Below are positions 21,611 through 29,578 of a DNA stretch of 29,595 nt, piece after piece; position 1 is the stretch's first letter; the number at the start of each line of letters is the position of its first letter. This DNA comes from JBBCJM01 sp037190175 (GTDB lineage Bacteria; Pseudomonadota; Alphaproteobacteria; Rhodobacterales; Rhodobacteraceae): positions 1 to 29,595 of the forward strand of contig JBBCJM010000001.1 in the NCBI GenBank assembly GCA_037190175.1, in the 5' to 3' direction. A program made the position numbers and the translations under genes. The notes under the pieces are model-generated. The model saw only the letters and a program-made list of their open reading frames with translations, had not been told where the DNA came from and searched no databases.

Positions 21611-22971
21611 CTTCGCCCCCTCATGCTGCCCCAGGGGCCGGCCACCTCGACCATGGTCCGGGCGGGTTTCGGTTGCGGGCGCGGCTCGGGGCGGTTGTCC
21701 ATCCCCGGCTCCGGCCCGAACAGCGCCGCCCTCGCGCCCTGCTTGTCCACCACATACTCCCGTTCCAGGAAATCCGCCACATACTGGCGCTTGCGGTCGG
21801 TCCAGCGGGCATAGCTGGCGTAGAAGAGCTCCTTGTGGGTGATGTAGAGCTGCCGCACGTCCAGCGGCGCCAGTTCCGCCAGCAGCATGTTCACCAGGTC
21901 GCGGTCGGCATGGGGTTTCGAGCGCAGCGTATAGAAGAACGCCGGGTGCTCCGAGGTGATCTGCGGCCAGTCCCCCGCGCCTTCCACCCAGCGCAAGAGC
22001 GCCATCAGCCCCTTGAACTCGTCGGGCAGCGCCTCGCCCAGCCGGTAGGCGATCTTCCTCAGGTCGGCGCGGGTGGCATGGCCCAGGTCGAGCCCCAGGT
22101 GGTCGGCCGCATCCACCAGGATGAAGTCGAGCTTCTGGCGCAGGAGCGCCGCGGTATCCATCCCCCGCGCCTCGATCACGCTTTCCACCAGGTCGTTCTT
22201 CACCATCCAGTCGGCGATCTGGTTGCGCTGCCGCAGGTCGATCACCTGCGCGATGGGCAGGGGGCCCAGGCTTTCCCGCGGCGCCCCGGTGATCGCCGCC
22301 GGCGCCTTCACCTTGCGGAAGATGTAGAGCCCGCCGAAATGCGCGGTCCAGAAGTTGGGCTGCTCGAAGCTCATCGCGGGCAGGGCGATGGGCTGGCGGG
22401 TGACGTCGCCGGTCTTCTTGGCCAGCCCGATCATCTCGGCGATCAGCACGTCGTCGCGCCAGCCGTCGGGCTCGGCGCGGAAGCGTTCGATCAGCTTCGC
22501 CAGCTTGTTGGCGTCGGCCACATGCCCGCCGATGGTGTCGGCCTCGATGGTGACCCGGCGGATGTCGAACAGCCGGGCAGGGGTTGCGACCTCATAGACC
22601 GAATCCTGCAGCTCCCCCGCCACCGCATCGCGCGCGGTCAGCGCGAAGAGCTGCGCCTCGTTGGCGTCGATGAACTGCCGCAGGATGCCGCGCGAGGTGG
22701 AGAACTTGATGTTCAGCAGCGGCGCCGCCTTCTGCGCCGTGGTGAGCAGGATGAACTGCCGGTTGCAGCCGTTGGGGTTGAGGTAGAGCGGATCGCCCAG
22801 CTCGTCCCCGATCTCGGGCGAGAAGCCGGAGATGTCGACGTGGAAGTCGGTCAGCTGCGTCGTCTTGCCCGTCAGGTGCTGGAGCGCGCGGTTGTACCGC
22901 TCGACCAGCGCCGGGGAGGAGACCTCCACCAGATTGCCGAACATCAGACCCTTGGAGATGAGGCGTTTCAT
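21607..22971 (-). CDS. DUF6638-family protein
   Basis: The ATG at 22971 has GGAGAAG upstream and gives a 454-residue soluble protein. It begins MKRLISKGLMFGNLVEVSSP and contains YLNPNGCNRQFILLTTAQKA, a histidine-bearing IGGHVADANKLAKLIERF helix and KHADR/ITHKELFYASYARWTDRK blocks. The C-terminal tail is proline-rich. I recall the family as restricted to the Rhodobacterales with no known function. Its first codon overlaps the stop of the DUF559 gene as ATGA, and its end overlaps the next membrane-protein gene. The DUF559 cassette separates it from the AAA+ ATPase part of the operon. Confidence 0.85.
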   Translation of the reverse strand: MKRLISKGLMFGNLVEVSSPALVERYNRALQHLTGKTTQLTDFHVDISGFSPEIGDELGDPLYLNPNGCNRQFILLTTAQKAAPLLNIKFSTSRGILRQFIDANEAQLFALTARDAVAGELQDSVYEVATPARLFDIRRVTIEADTIGGHVADANKLAKLIERFRAEPDGWRDDVLIAEMIGLAKKTGDVTRQPIALPAMSFEQPNFWTAHFGGLYIFRKVKAPAAITGAPRESLGPLPIAQVIDLRQRNQIADWMVKNDLVESVIEARGMDTAALLRQKLDFILVDAADHLGLDLGHATRADLRKIAYRLGEALPDEFKGLMALLRWVEGAGDWPQITSEHPAFFYTLRSKPHADRDLVNMLLAELAPLDVRQLYITHKELFYASYARWTDRKRQYVADFLEREYVVDKQGARAALFGPEPGMDNRPEPRPQPKPARTMVEVAGPWGSMRGRR

Positions 22972-23474
22972 GGCACTTCTCCCCAACGCTCGGTGCCCCT
23001 CTCCCCCATCCCCTCCCCACGGGGGGGAGGGGAGGCTCTACGCCCTGCCATCCGTACGCCCGACGGATACAGGGCGCCTCCCTCCCCCCTCGTGGGGGAG
23101 GGATGGGGTGGGGGGGCCTCCGCCGGCACGGCACGCTCCACCGCATCCAGCACCACCTGCATCACGCCCTCGATGTTGCGTTCCACCTCGAAGTTCCAGA
23201 CCCGCAGCACCTCGAACCCCTGCCCCTTGAGCCATCCGTCTCGCACCGCATCGCGCGCCCCGCCGTGCTGGCCGCCGTCCACCTCGATCACCAGCCGCCT
23301 GCCGTAGTCGGCGAAGTCGGCGATATAGGGGCCGACCGGCGCCTGCCGGCGGAAACGGGTGCCGATCATCCGGTTCAACTCGCGCAGATGCCGCCACAAC
23401 CTGCGTTCCTGCGGGGTCATGTCCCGGCGCAGGCGGCGGGCCGTGGCACGAGTGGCGGGCGAGATGGCGGTCAT
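22968..23474 (-). CDS. DUF559 endonuclease-like protein with a repeat-encoded tail
   Basis: Residues 1-115 or so form a DUF559 domain, a small PD-(D/E)XK-type fold related to Vsr. RRDMTPQERRLWRHLRELN leads to FRRQAPVGPYIADF, then VIEVDGGQHG with the Glu and Asp of the active site, and GFEVLRVWNFEV. The last 50 or so residues (PPPHPSPTRGEGG and PPPRGEGMGERG) are the translation of a palindromic DNA repeat, and the frame ends in an ATGA overlap with the DUF6638 gene. No strong ribosome site precedes the ATG at 23474. An inverted copy of the repeat lies on the other side of the gene, so the cassette looks mobile or repeat-associated. DNA cleavage is inferred from the family. Confidence 0.85.
   Translation of the reverse strand: MTAISPATRATARRLRRDMTPQERRLWRHLRELNRMIGTRFRRQAPVGPYIADFADYGRRLVIEVDGGQHGGARDAVRDGWLKGQGFEVLRVWNFEVERNIEGVMQVVLDAVERAVPAEAPPPHPSPTRGEGGALYPSGVRMAGRRASPPPRGEGMGERGTERWGEVP
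22996..23118. repeat. Composite palindromic repeat, copy A
   Basis: Two C-rich/G-rich hairpins (22996-23036 and 23076-23118) flank a centre with its own dyad, ATCCGT facing ACGGAT. The outer arms also match each other as inverted repeats, so the whole could fold into a cloverleaf. It encodes the C-terminal tail of the DUF559 protein. It resembles a MITE or REP-like unit. Confidence 0.7.
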
Positions 23475-23503
23475 CCGTGCACCCGCGCTTCATGCGAACC
23501 GCA

Positions 23504-23627
23504 GGCCCCCCCTCCCCATCCCTCCCCCACGCGGGGGGAGGGAGGCGCCCTATCGGAACAGGCAGCGCGACGGTTCAGGTCGGTTGCCTCCCCTCCCCCT
23601 CGCGGGGAGGGGATGGGGGAGGGGGGC
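23504..23627. repeat. Composite palindromic repeat, copy B, inverted relative to copy A
   Basis: Its reverse complement follows copy A arm for arm: CCCTCCCCCATCCC, then GGGGGAGG, then GGCGCCTCCCTCCCCC, then GGGGGAGGGATGGGG. The central segment differs. It lies between the DUF559 start (23474) and the stop of the small membrane-protein gene (23644), so copies A and B bracket the DUF559 domain. Confidence 0.7.
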
Positions 23628-23643
23628 CACTGGCACATACAGA

Positions 23644-23946
23644 TCATCCCCTCCTCCCCCGCCCGTAGCTCCACAGGAACCACGGCAACCAGAAGCTGGC
23701 GGCAAATGCCGCGAGCATGGCGGATTCCTTCAGGCGGGCCAAGGCGGTGCCGGCGCCGGCGAAATGGTCGGGGTTCCACAGCCAGAACCCGGCGACCGCC
23801 ACCGCCGCGCAGATCGCCACCCCCAGCGCGCCCGCCCGCACCGGGCCCAGCGCCGCCTGCACCGGGCCGCGGGCCACCAGCGGCACGACGGCCAGGCTGA
23901 TGAAGCCGCCGGAGACCGCGACGGTCAGCAGGATGGCCCAGATCAC
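23644..23946 (-). CDS. Small membrane protein downstream of the AAA+ ATPase
   Basis: The GTG at 23946 overlaps the ATPase stop as GTGA and begins a 100-residue protein with three hydrophobic helices: IWAILLTVAVSGGFISLAVV, LGVAICAAVAVAGFWLW and MLAAFAASFWLPWFLWSYG. It ends in a short basic tail. An ATG-started frame extending to 24177 would overlap the ATPase deeply and is not credible. It would tie the ATPase complex to the inner membrane if the operon products work together; this is inference. No family recognised. Confidence 0.75.
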   Translation of the reverse strand: MIWAILLTVAVSGGFISLAVVPLVARGPVQAALGPVRAGALGVAICAAVAVAGFWLWNPDHFAGAGTALARLKESAMLAAFAASFWLPWFLWSYGRGRRG

Positions 23947-25868
23947 CCCCGCCCCTCCACGTACCGCCGCTTCGCCTCCTCGGCCCGCTGCATGTCGCGC
24001 ACCATGCCGGAAATCGCCGCCTCGTCGGACTTGTCGGCATAGCGGAATTCGCTGTCGGCGTAGCGGTTGATCTCCTGGATCACCATTTCCACCGTGATCG
24101 GGCTCATCAGCCCGCGGATCATCTCGCGCTTCTCCTCGTAGGGCTTGAAGAGGAACAGATCCGGGTCCTCCATCCACTCGTCGGGCAGTTCGAAGTCCAT
24201 GGCGCGGACCTTCACCGCGTCGGTGATGTTCTTGATCGCCCGGCCGGTGAAGCGGGCGTCGGCCTGCTGGATCGCCTTCAGGTAGGTGCCGATCCGCGCG
24301 ATGGTGTCCAGCGGCCCCACGTCGCGGGCCACCCGTTCCCAGACGCGGATCAGCCCCTCCTCATGCGGCCGGCCGTGGGCCTCGAAACTGGCCGAGACCG
24401 CCTTCCTGATCTCCTGCGCGGCGAAGAGCTCGTGGTCGCCGACCGGGATCGCATGGTTCTTCCCCAGCAGCAGCGACAGGATGTCGATATAGTCCTCGCG
24501 CGTCTGCGGGCCGTCCACCAGGAACCGGGCACCGGCCCGCTGGCGCAGGGCGTCGTCCACGTTCTCGGGGTAGTTACTGAACATCCCGAAGGTGCAGTTG
24601 CCCCGCACCACGGTATTGGCCCCGGCGAAGGCGCCCATGAAGACCGCCGTCACCTCCTGCTGCCCCGCCGAGGACTGCCGGTCCCCCCGCTTGCCCGCCA
24701 CCTGGTCGATGTCGTCGATGGTGCCGAAGCCGATCACCGAAGCATCCACGATCTGGTCGATGAAGGCCTTGGCGTTCTGCCCCGACTTGCCCTGATAGCT
24801 GTCGATCTGGTCGATGCTGAAGTTCTGGTAGCGGAAGGGATATCCGGCCGCCTTGCAGTAGTCGTTCAGCAGCCCCGCCATCATCTGGATCAGCGTGGTC
24901 TTGCCGGTGCCGGGCGCCCCGTCGCCCATGAAGGTGAAGATGAAGCCGCCGAGTTCCGCGAACGGGTTCAGCCGCCGCTCGAAGTCATAGGCCATCAGCA
25001 TCTTCGACAGTTTCAGCGCCTGGTACTTGGCGATGTGGTTGCCCACCACCTCATGCGGTTTCTTGAACTGCATGGTCAGCGTGGTGCCCTTGGCGGTGCG
25101 GGCGGGCTTGAAGCCGGCGATGGTCAGGCCATCGCCCTCCACCCGCCAGGACGCGCCGGTGAAGCTGGCCAGCCGCGGCGCGGTCTCGGCGCGGGTGGCG
25201 ACGCGGGCCATCAGCGCCTCGGCGAAGGCGGCGACGGTGGCGACCAGCCGGGGCTCGTCGGTGGCGTGCAGCCCGATGTCCTGGTCCAGCTCCCACAGCA
25301 CCCCTTGCAGGGCCAGGGGCGCGTTGTCGGTCAGCACCTCCTCGACATGGCCGACCTCCACCGTGGTCTCGCCCAGATGCGGGGCCAGCAGGAAGGCGGT
25401 GGCATTGGCGAAGACGTGCAAGGACGCCAGAGCCTCGGCGGCCAGAAGCTCGGTGAACTCGGCCTTGCGGGCCTCGGGCAGGCGGGCCTCGAGATTGGCC
25501 TTCTTCAACTCGTTCAGCCCCGTGGCCTCGCTGAAGGTCTCGCCCATGGCCAGCGCGATGGCCAGCGCCCGGCGCAAGGCGTGCAGCACCTGCGCCTGCA
25601 CCGGCGAGACCAGCCCGTCGCCCGCGCCCTCCACCCGCTCGACCAGCCGCACGCCCCCCGGCCGCACCGTGGGCCGGGTCACCAGCCCGGGGGTGGTGGA
25701 GCGGAAGCGGGGCCGGGTGCCGATTCCCACCGACCGCTCGGGCGCCGGCGCGTCCACCGCCCGCGCCAGCCGGGGCGCGTGGTCGAAGCCGGTGAGCAGC
25801 CCCAGCGCGCCCTCGTAATGGGCGCGGATCTTCTCCTCGGGCAGTTCCATCGTGTCGCGGGGGGTCAT
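23943..25868 (-). CDS. AAA+ ATPase of an uncharacterised operon
   Basis: The 641-residue protein has a C-terminal AAA+ module. Walker A is GAPGTGKT (317-324) after FIFTFMGD. A Walker B-like strand is GFGTIDDID with D385-D386, sensor 1 is FGMFSNYPEN near 429-436, and candidate arginine fingers lie in ALRQRAGARF. The N-terminal 310 residues are a helical domain I cannot assign; they include FKPARTAKGTTLTMQFKKP just before the module. The ATG at 25868 lies three bases past the previous stop. Its neighbours are a coiled-coil protein and several small membrane proteins. A remodelling motor acting on a membrane or coiled-coil scaffold is a reasonable guess, not a finding. Confidence 0.9.
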   Translation of the reverse strand: MTPRDTMELPEEKIRAHYEGALGLLTGFDHAPRLARAVDAPAPERSVGIGTRPRFRSTTPGLVTRPTVRPGGVRLVERVEGAGDGLVSPVQAQVLHALRRALAIALAMGETFSEATGLNELKKANLEARLPEARKAEFTELLAAEALASLHVFANATAFLLAPHLGETTVEVGHVEEVLTDNAPLALQGVLWELDQDIGLHATDEPRLVATVAAFAEALMARVATRAETAPRLASFTGASWRVEGDGLTIAGFKPARTAKGTTLTMQFKKPHEVVGNHIAKYQALKLSKMLMAYDFERRLNPFAELGGFIFTFMGDGAPGTGKTTLIQMMAGLLNDYCKAAGYPFRYQNFSIDQIDSYQGKSGQNAKAFIDQIVDASVIGFGTIDDIDQVAGKRGDRQSSAGQQEVTAVFMGAFAGANTVVRGNCTFGMFSNYPENVDDALRQRAGARFLVDGPQTREDYIDILSLLLGKNHAIPVGDHELFAAQEIRKAVSASFEAHGRPHEEGLIRVWERVARDVGPLDTIARIGTYLKAIQQADARFTGRAIKNITDAVKVRAMDFELPDEWMEDPDLFLFKPYEEKREMIRGLMSPITVEMVIQEINRYADSEFRYADKSDEAAISGMVRDMQRAEEAKRRYVEGRG

Positions 25869-25871
25869 GCG

Positions 25872-27020
25872 CTACCTCTGCGAGATCAGCCGGCCGTTGC
25901 GGGCCACGACGAACTTGCGCACGTCGCGGAAGCCCGGGGGATTGCGTTCGGCCAGCACCTGGAACGGGCGTTCCGGCAGGATGACCATGCGTTCGGTGCG
26001 GGTGGCGCCGGTCTCGGCCCCCCGCCCGGCGAAGGGGTCCAGCGTGAAGATCGCCCGCTCGCGGCTGGAGAACCAGCCGGTCTTGACCGTCTCGCTCCGC
26101 TCGGCCAGCAGCTCCTCCACCGTCCAGACCAGCGCCCAGTCCTCGCCCTCCGGCCCCGTGGCCTCGGCCAGCACCTCGGAGATCGGGCCGGATTGCAGGG
26201 TGAAGGCGTGGGAATACATCGGGCCGAGGTGGATCCGCCGCAGCCGTTTCGGGTGCAGGGTGTCGAAGTCGGTGTCGAAGCCCTGCGCGATGGTCAGCAG
26301 TTTCAGGCCGGCCAAGGACTGCGCCATCAGATGCGCCTGCACCGCGGGCCAGCGGCGGTCGTCCTTCGGCAGCGCATTGCGGCCGCTGTCCTGCACCTCG
26401 AACAGATAGACCACCGGCAGGTTCACCTGCGTGTCGTAGACCGACCAGGAGATCAGCCAGTTACGCCGGCCCAGGCTCTCGCCCAGCCATTGCGCCTGCG
26501 GGTCGTTGCGCGGCCAGAACAGGTCGCCCTGCAACAGCGCCTCGTAATAGAGCCGTTGCGACAGGGCGAATTGCAACTGGGTGGGGATGATCAGGTCGCC
26601 CACGATGGTGCGGATCATCCGGTCCTTCAGTTCTGCCTCCGACGCCATGCCGGCCAGATGCCGCTCGGCCATCAGCGCGTCGTTGGCCATGACCATCAGT
26701 TCCTGCGCCACGGGAAAGCCCGACTCGTGCCGGTCGAAGGTCAGCCGTCCGGGCAGGGGGCCCTCCACCCGCCCGGTCATCAGGTACTTGAACGAGAGCG
26801 CCCGGAAGCTGCGGCCCAGCGCCGCCAGATGCCCGGCGAGGATCCGCGCCTCGATCCGCGTCAGCCGCCCCTCGGACTCCATCTCCGCCGCCACCCGCGC
26901 CAGATGCCCGGTGATGCGGTCGAACTTGGCGAAATAGCGCCGGGCGACGAGGGTGTCGTAAAGCTCGGCGTGGTCGTCGGTCAGCGCGTCCTTGACGGTG
27001 TGGGGGTCACTGGTCGCCAT
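25872..27020 (-). CDS. 382-residue protein of unknown function in the AAA+ operon
   Basis: I recognise no domain. The first third is helical, with RRYFAKFDRITGHLARVAAE and RIEARILAGHLAALGRSFRA. The middle has a conserved-looking SQRLYYEALLQGDLFWPRND and WLISWSVYDTQVNLPVVYLF. The last third is mixed strand and helix, ending VVARNGRLISQR. It is soluble, without signal or membrane segment. The start at 27020 overlaps the coiled-coil gene by 14 bases and the end is three bases from the ATPase gene, so the three proteins are almost certainly made together and may form one complex. Confidence 0.85.
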   Translation of the reverse strand: MATSDPHTVKDALTDDHAELYDTLVARRYFAKFDRITGHLARVAAEMESEGRLTRIEARILAGHLAALGRSFRALSFKYLMTGRVEGPLPGRLTFDRHESGFPVAQELMVMANDALMAERHLAGMASEAELKDRMIRTIVGDLIIPTQLQFALSQRLYYEALLQGDLFWPRNDPQAQWLGESLGRRNWLISWSVYDTQVNLPVVYLFEVQDSGRNALPKDDRRWPAVQAHLMAQSLAGLKLLTIAQGFDTDFDTLHPKRLRRIHLGPMYSHAFTLQSGPISEVLAEATGPEGEDWALVWTVEELLAERSETVKTGWFSSRERAIFTLDPFAGRGAETGATRTERMVILPERPFQVLAERNPPGFRDVRKFVVARNGRLISQR

Positions 27021-28083
27021 AAAGATTCTTGTCGTGCTTCTCGACGATGGCGGCGAAGCGGCGGGCGAAGCGTTCGTCGGCCTTCGCCTTCTGCTCCAGG
27101 ATGGTGCGGGCGAAGACCATGTGGTCCTCGTGCGCCTCCATCATCTCGGCCATGCGCTGGTTGGTGGCGGTGCCGATGGCGGCCATGGCGGCCTGCGCCT
27201 CCTGGTCGGTCTTGACCCCGATCTCGTTGATCCGGTGCGCCACGTCCTGCTGCTGGGCGGTCTTCAAGGACGCGGTCAGGGCGTCATAGAGGACCACCCG
27301 TTGTTTGGTGTCGGTCTGCAGCTTGTTGATCAGCACCATCTGGGTGGCGGCCTGGTTCTGCAACGAGTCGACCCAGGACTTGCCCTTCTCGATATAGCGT
27401 TCCAGCGTCTGGGACTTCGCCAGCTTCACCTGCTCGTCCTGCACCAGGGCGTTGTGCTGCTTGTTCAGTTCCGCCAGTTCGGTTTCCAGCTTGGTCCGCG
27501 CCGCCGCGTCCTGCTCGACCGCGATCTTGTTCTCCAGTTCGATGATCCGCGGATCCAGCGCAGCCACCTGCGCCCGCACCGCCTCAAGCTCCCCCACCAC
27601 CGCCTCGCGTTCGGTTAGCGTGCCGGTCAGGTTGCTCTCGACCGTGGTCTTGTGGCGGTTCAGCGTCTCCAACTGGCCCTGCAACAGCTTCACGATCACG
27701 TCCGACTTGCCGATCAGGTCCTGCAACTTGTCGTCGATCGAGGCCGAGCGCAGGCGTTCCTGCCGCATCGCCTCGGCCTTGCCGCGCGAGAAGAAGCCGA
27801 TCAGCTTCTCGGTGCCGGTCTTGGTCCGCATCTCGTCGAAGTCCTTCGAGAAGGCGGCGGTCACGTCGTCGAGCCCCATGATCAGCTCGGCGATATTGGC
27901 GTTCATCAGTTCGGTGTGGTTGTGCACGTCCTCCAGCGAGGCGTTCTCCACGTCGATGGCCGCCTCGCCCGCCGCCAGCTTGGCCCGCGCGGCCTCGATC
28001 CGGCTGGTGATGGCGCCGATCTTGCCCTGCGCCTCGGCCACCTGCGCCTGGCTCTCGCGGATCATGCTGTCGAAATCGGCCAT
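27007..28083 (-). CDS. Coiled-coil protein, distantly TelA-like in layout
   Basis: The 358-residue protein is almost wholly helical, with heptad-like stretches at about 5-60 and 130-290 (ELENKIAVEQDAAARTKLET, ELNKQHNALVQDEQVKLAKS). Between them is EKLIGFFSRGKAEAMRQERL, then DDKLQDLIGKSDVIVKLLQG. This order of a basic hydrophobic segment followed by 'Id.i...L......L' and long helices recalls TelA/YaaN toxic-anion-resistance proteins, though I would not assign the family by eye. GGAGG precedes the ATG at 28083. It is the first gene of the operon and divergent from the M20 peptidase gene, with a 108-base gap that must hold both promoters. I see no EcfG motif there. Confidence 0.85.
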   Translation of the reverse strand: MADFDSMIRESQAQVAEAQGKIGAITSRIEAARAKLAAGEAAIDVENASLEDVHNHTELMNANIAELIMGLDDVTAAFSKDFDEMRTKTGTEKLIGFFSRGKAEAMRQERLRSASIDDKLQDLIGKSDVIVKLLQGQLETLNRHKTTVESNLTGTLTEREAVVGELEAVRAQVAALDPRIIELENKIAVEQDAAARTKLETELAELNKQHNALVQDEQVKLAKSQTLERYIEKGKSWVDSLQNQAATQMVLINKLQTDTKQRVVLYDALTASLKTAQQQDVAHRINEIGVKTDQEAQAAMAAIGTATNQRMAEMMEAHEDHMVFARTILEQKAKADERFARRFAAIVEKHDKNLYGDQ

Positions 28084-28191
28084 GGACGCCTCCGTTGGTG
28101 CTGCAAATCCGAACGGAGTCTTCGCCGATTCCCGTCACCCCGTCACCCGAAAAAGTTTGAAGCCGGCGGCAGGGTAGGCCAGTCTGCGCGC

Positions 28192-29478
28192 ATGGACCTG
28201 ACCGCCGCCATCGAGGCCCGGCGCGAGGCGCTGGTCGCGCTCACGCAGGACCTGATCCGCATCCCGACGCTGAACCCGCCGGGGGCGCGGTATCGGGAGA
28301 TCTGCGAATGCCTGGCCGCCCGGCTGGAGGCGCAGGGCTGGCGGGTGGAACTGCTGCGCGCGAAGGGCGCGCCGGGGGACAGCGAGGGCTATCCGCGCTG
28401 GAACATGCTTGCCCGAGCCGGCGGCAGTCGGCCCGGCCCTTGCGTGCATTTCAACGGCCACCACGATGTGGTCGAGGTCGGCCACGGCTGGACCCGCGAC
28501 CCCTTCGGCGGAGTGGTGGAGGGCGACCGCATCTACGGCCGCGGCGCCTGCGACATGAAGGGCGGCATCGCCGCCATGGTGATCGCCGCCGAGGCGTTCC
28601 GCGCCTGCCGGCCCGACCATGCCGGGGCGGTGGAGATCTCGATCACCGCCGACGAGGAATCCGGCGGCTACGGCGGGGTGGCCTGGCTGGCCGAGCGGGG
28701 GTATTTCTCGCCCGAACGGGTGCAGCACGTCATCATCCCCGAGCCGCTGAACAAGGACCGCATCTGTCTCGGCCACCGCGGGGTCTGGTGGGCCGAGATC
28801 GAGACGCGAGGGCGCATCGCCCATGGCTCGATGCCCTTCCTGGGCGACAGCGCGATTTCCCACATGGGGGCGGTGCTGGAGGCGATCGAGGCGCTCCAGC
28901 CGCGGCTGGCCGAGCGGCGCACGGCGATGCCGGTGGTGCCCGAGGGCGCGCGGGCACCCACGCTCAACATCAATTCGATCCATGGCGGCGAGCCGGAGCC
29001 CGGGCCCGGCAGCACCGCCCTGCCGGCCCCCTGCGTGGCCGACCGCTGCCGAATCGTGATCGACCGCCGCTGGCTGGTCGAGGAGGACGCGGGCGCGGTG
29101 AAGGCGGAGATCCGCGGGCTGCTGGAAGGGATCGCCGCCCGCCGCCCGGGCTTCGCCTTCGTCATCAGGGACCTGTTCGAGGTCGCCCCGGTGATGGCCG
29201 ACCGCGGGGCCCCGGTGGTGCGCGCCACCGCCGCCGCCATCGCCCGGGTGCTGGGCCGGCCGCCCGCCTACGTGGCCTCGCCCGGCACCTACGACCAGAA
29301 GCACATCGACCGCATCGGCCGGCTGAAGGACTGCATCGCCTACGGCCCGGGCCTTTTGCACCTCGCCCACCAGCCCGACGAATGGGTGGGCATCGCCGAC
29401 ATGCTGGACAGCGCGAAGGTGATGGCGCTGACGCTGGACGACCTGCTGGCAGGCGCGCCTGCCCTAGGAAGTCTCTGA
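28192..29478 (+). CDS. M20-family metallopeptidase (ArgE/DapE-like deacylase)
   Basis: The 428-residue cytoplasmic enzyme keeps the whole dinuclear zinc site of M20 peptidases. H90 and D92 are in FNGHHDVVEV, bridging D121 in YGRGACDMKGG, and catalytic E155 with ligand E156 in TADEESGG. A dimerisation-domain His lies in GRIAHGSMPFLG and the last ligand His near HLAHQPDEW. Family enzymes hydrolyse N-acyl amino acids such as acetylornithine or succinyl-diaminopimelate, or small peptides. The substrate cannot be told from sequence alone. The gene stands alone, divergent from the AAA+ operon, and is followed by a strong hairpin region. Confidence 0.93.
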   Translation: MDLTAAIEARREALVALTQDLIRIPTLNPPGARYREICECLAARLEAQGWRVELLRAKGAPGDSEGYPRWNMLARAGGSRPGPCVHFNGHHDVVEVGHGWTRDPFGGVVEGDRIYGRGACDMKGGIAAMVIAAEAFRACRPDHAGAVEISITADEESGGYGGVAWLAERGYFSPERVQHVIIPEPLNKDRICLGHRGVWWAEIETRGRIAHGSMPFLGDSAISHMGAVLEAIEALQPRLAERRTAMPVVPEGARAPTLNINSIHGGEPEPGPGSTALPAPCVADRCRIVIDRRWLVEEDAGAVKAEIRGLLEGIAARRPGFAFVIRDLFEVAPVMADRGAPVVRATAAAIARVLGRPPAYVASPGTYDQKHIDRIGRLKDCIAYGPGLLHLAHQPDEWVGIADMLDSAKVMALTLDDLLAGAPALGSL

Positions 29479-29522
29479 AACCCTGCGCTTTTCTTTCGAG
29501 CTTTAAATATCCCGCGGGGTTG

Positions 29523-29578
29523 CCAGTGGTTTACGCCATTGGTTCGAGTGAACCACTGGCTGGGGGCGCGACGCCCCC
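29523..29578. repeat. Intergenic hairpin/terminator element
   Basis: CCAGTGGTT (29523-29531) pairs with AACCACTGG (29551-29559), and GGGGGCG (29562-29568) with CGCCCCC (29572-29578). Just before lies GCTTTAAATATCCCGCGGGG. I recall such modules after genes in Rhodobacteraceae. It probably ends the M20 transcript. Nothing coding is credible between 29479 and the window edge. Confidence 0.65.

Noticed and set aside
23554..23580. GGAAC in repeat copy B as a further EcfG promoter
   Set aside because: No CGTT at 16-17 bases, and it lies inside the variable centre of a repeat.
22990..23640. CRISPR array
   Set aside because: The repeats are two inverted copies of a hairpin element, not short direct repeats with unique spacers.
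24363..27215. 950-residue plus-strand open frame
   Set aside because: It is antisense to the AAA+ ATPase and its neighbour, with low-complexity shadow composition, while the minus-strand genes show clear motifs and coupling.
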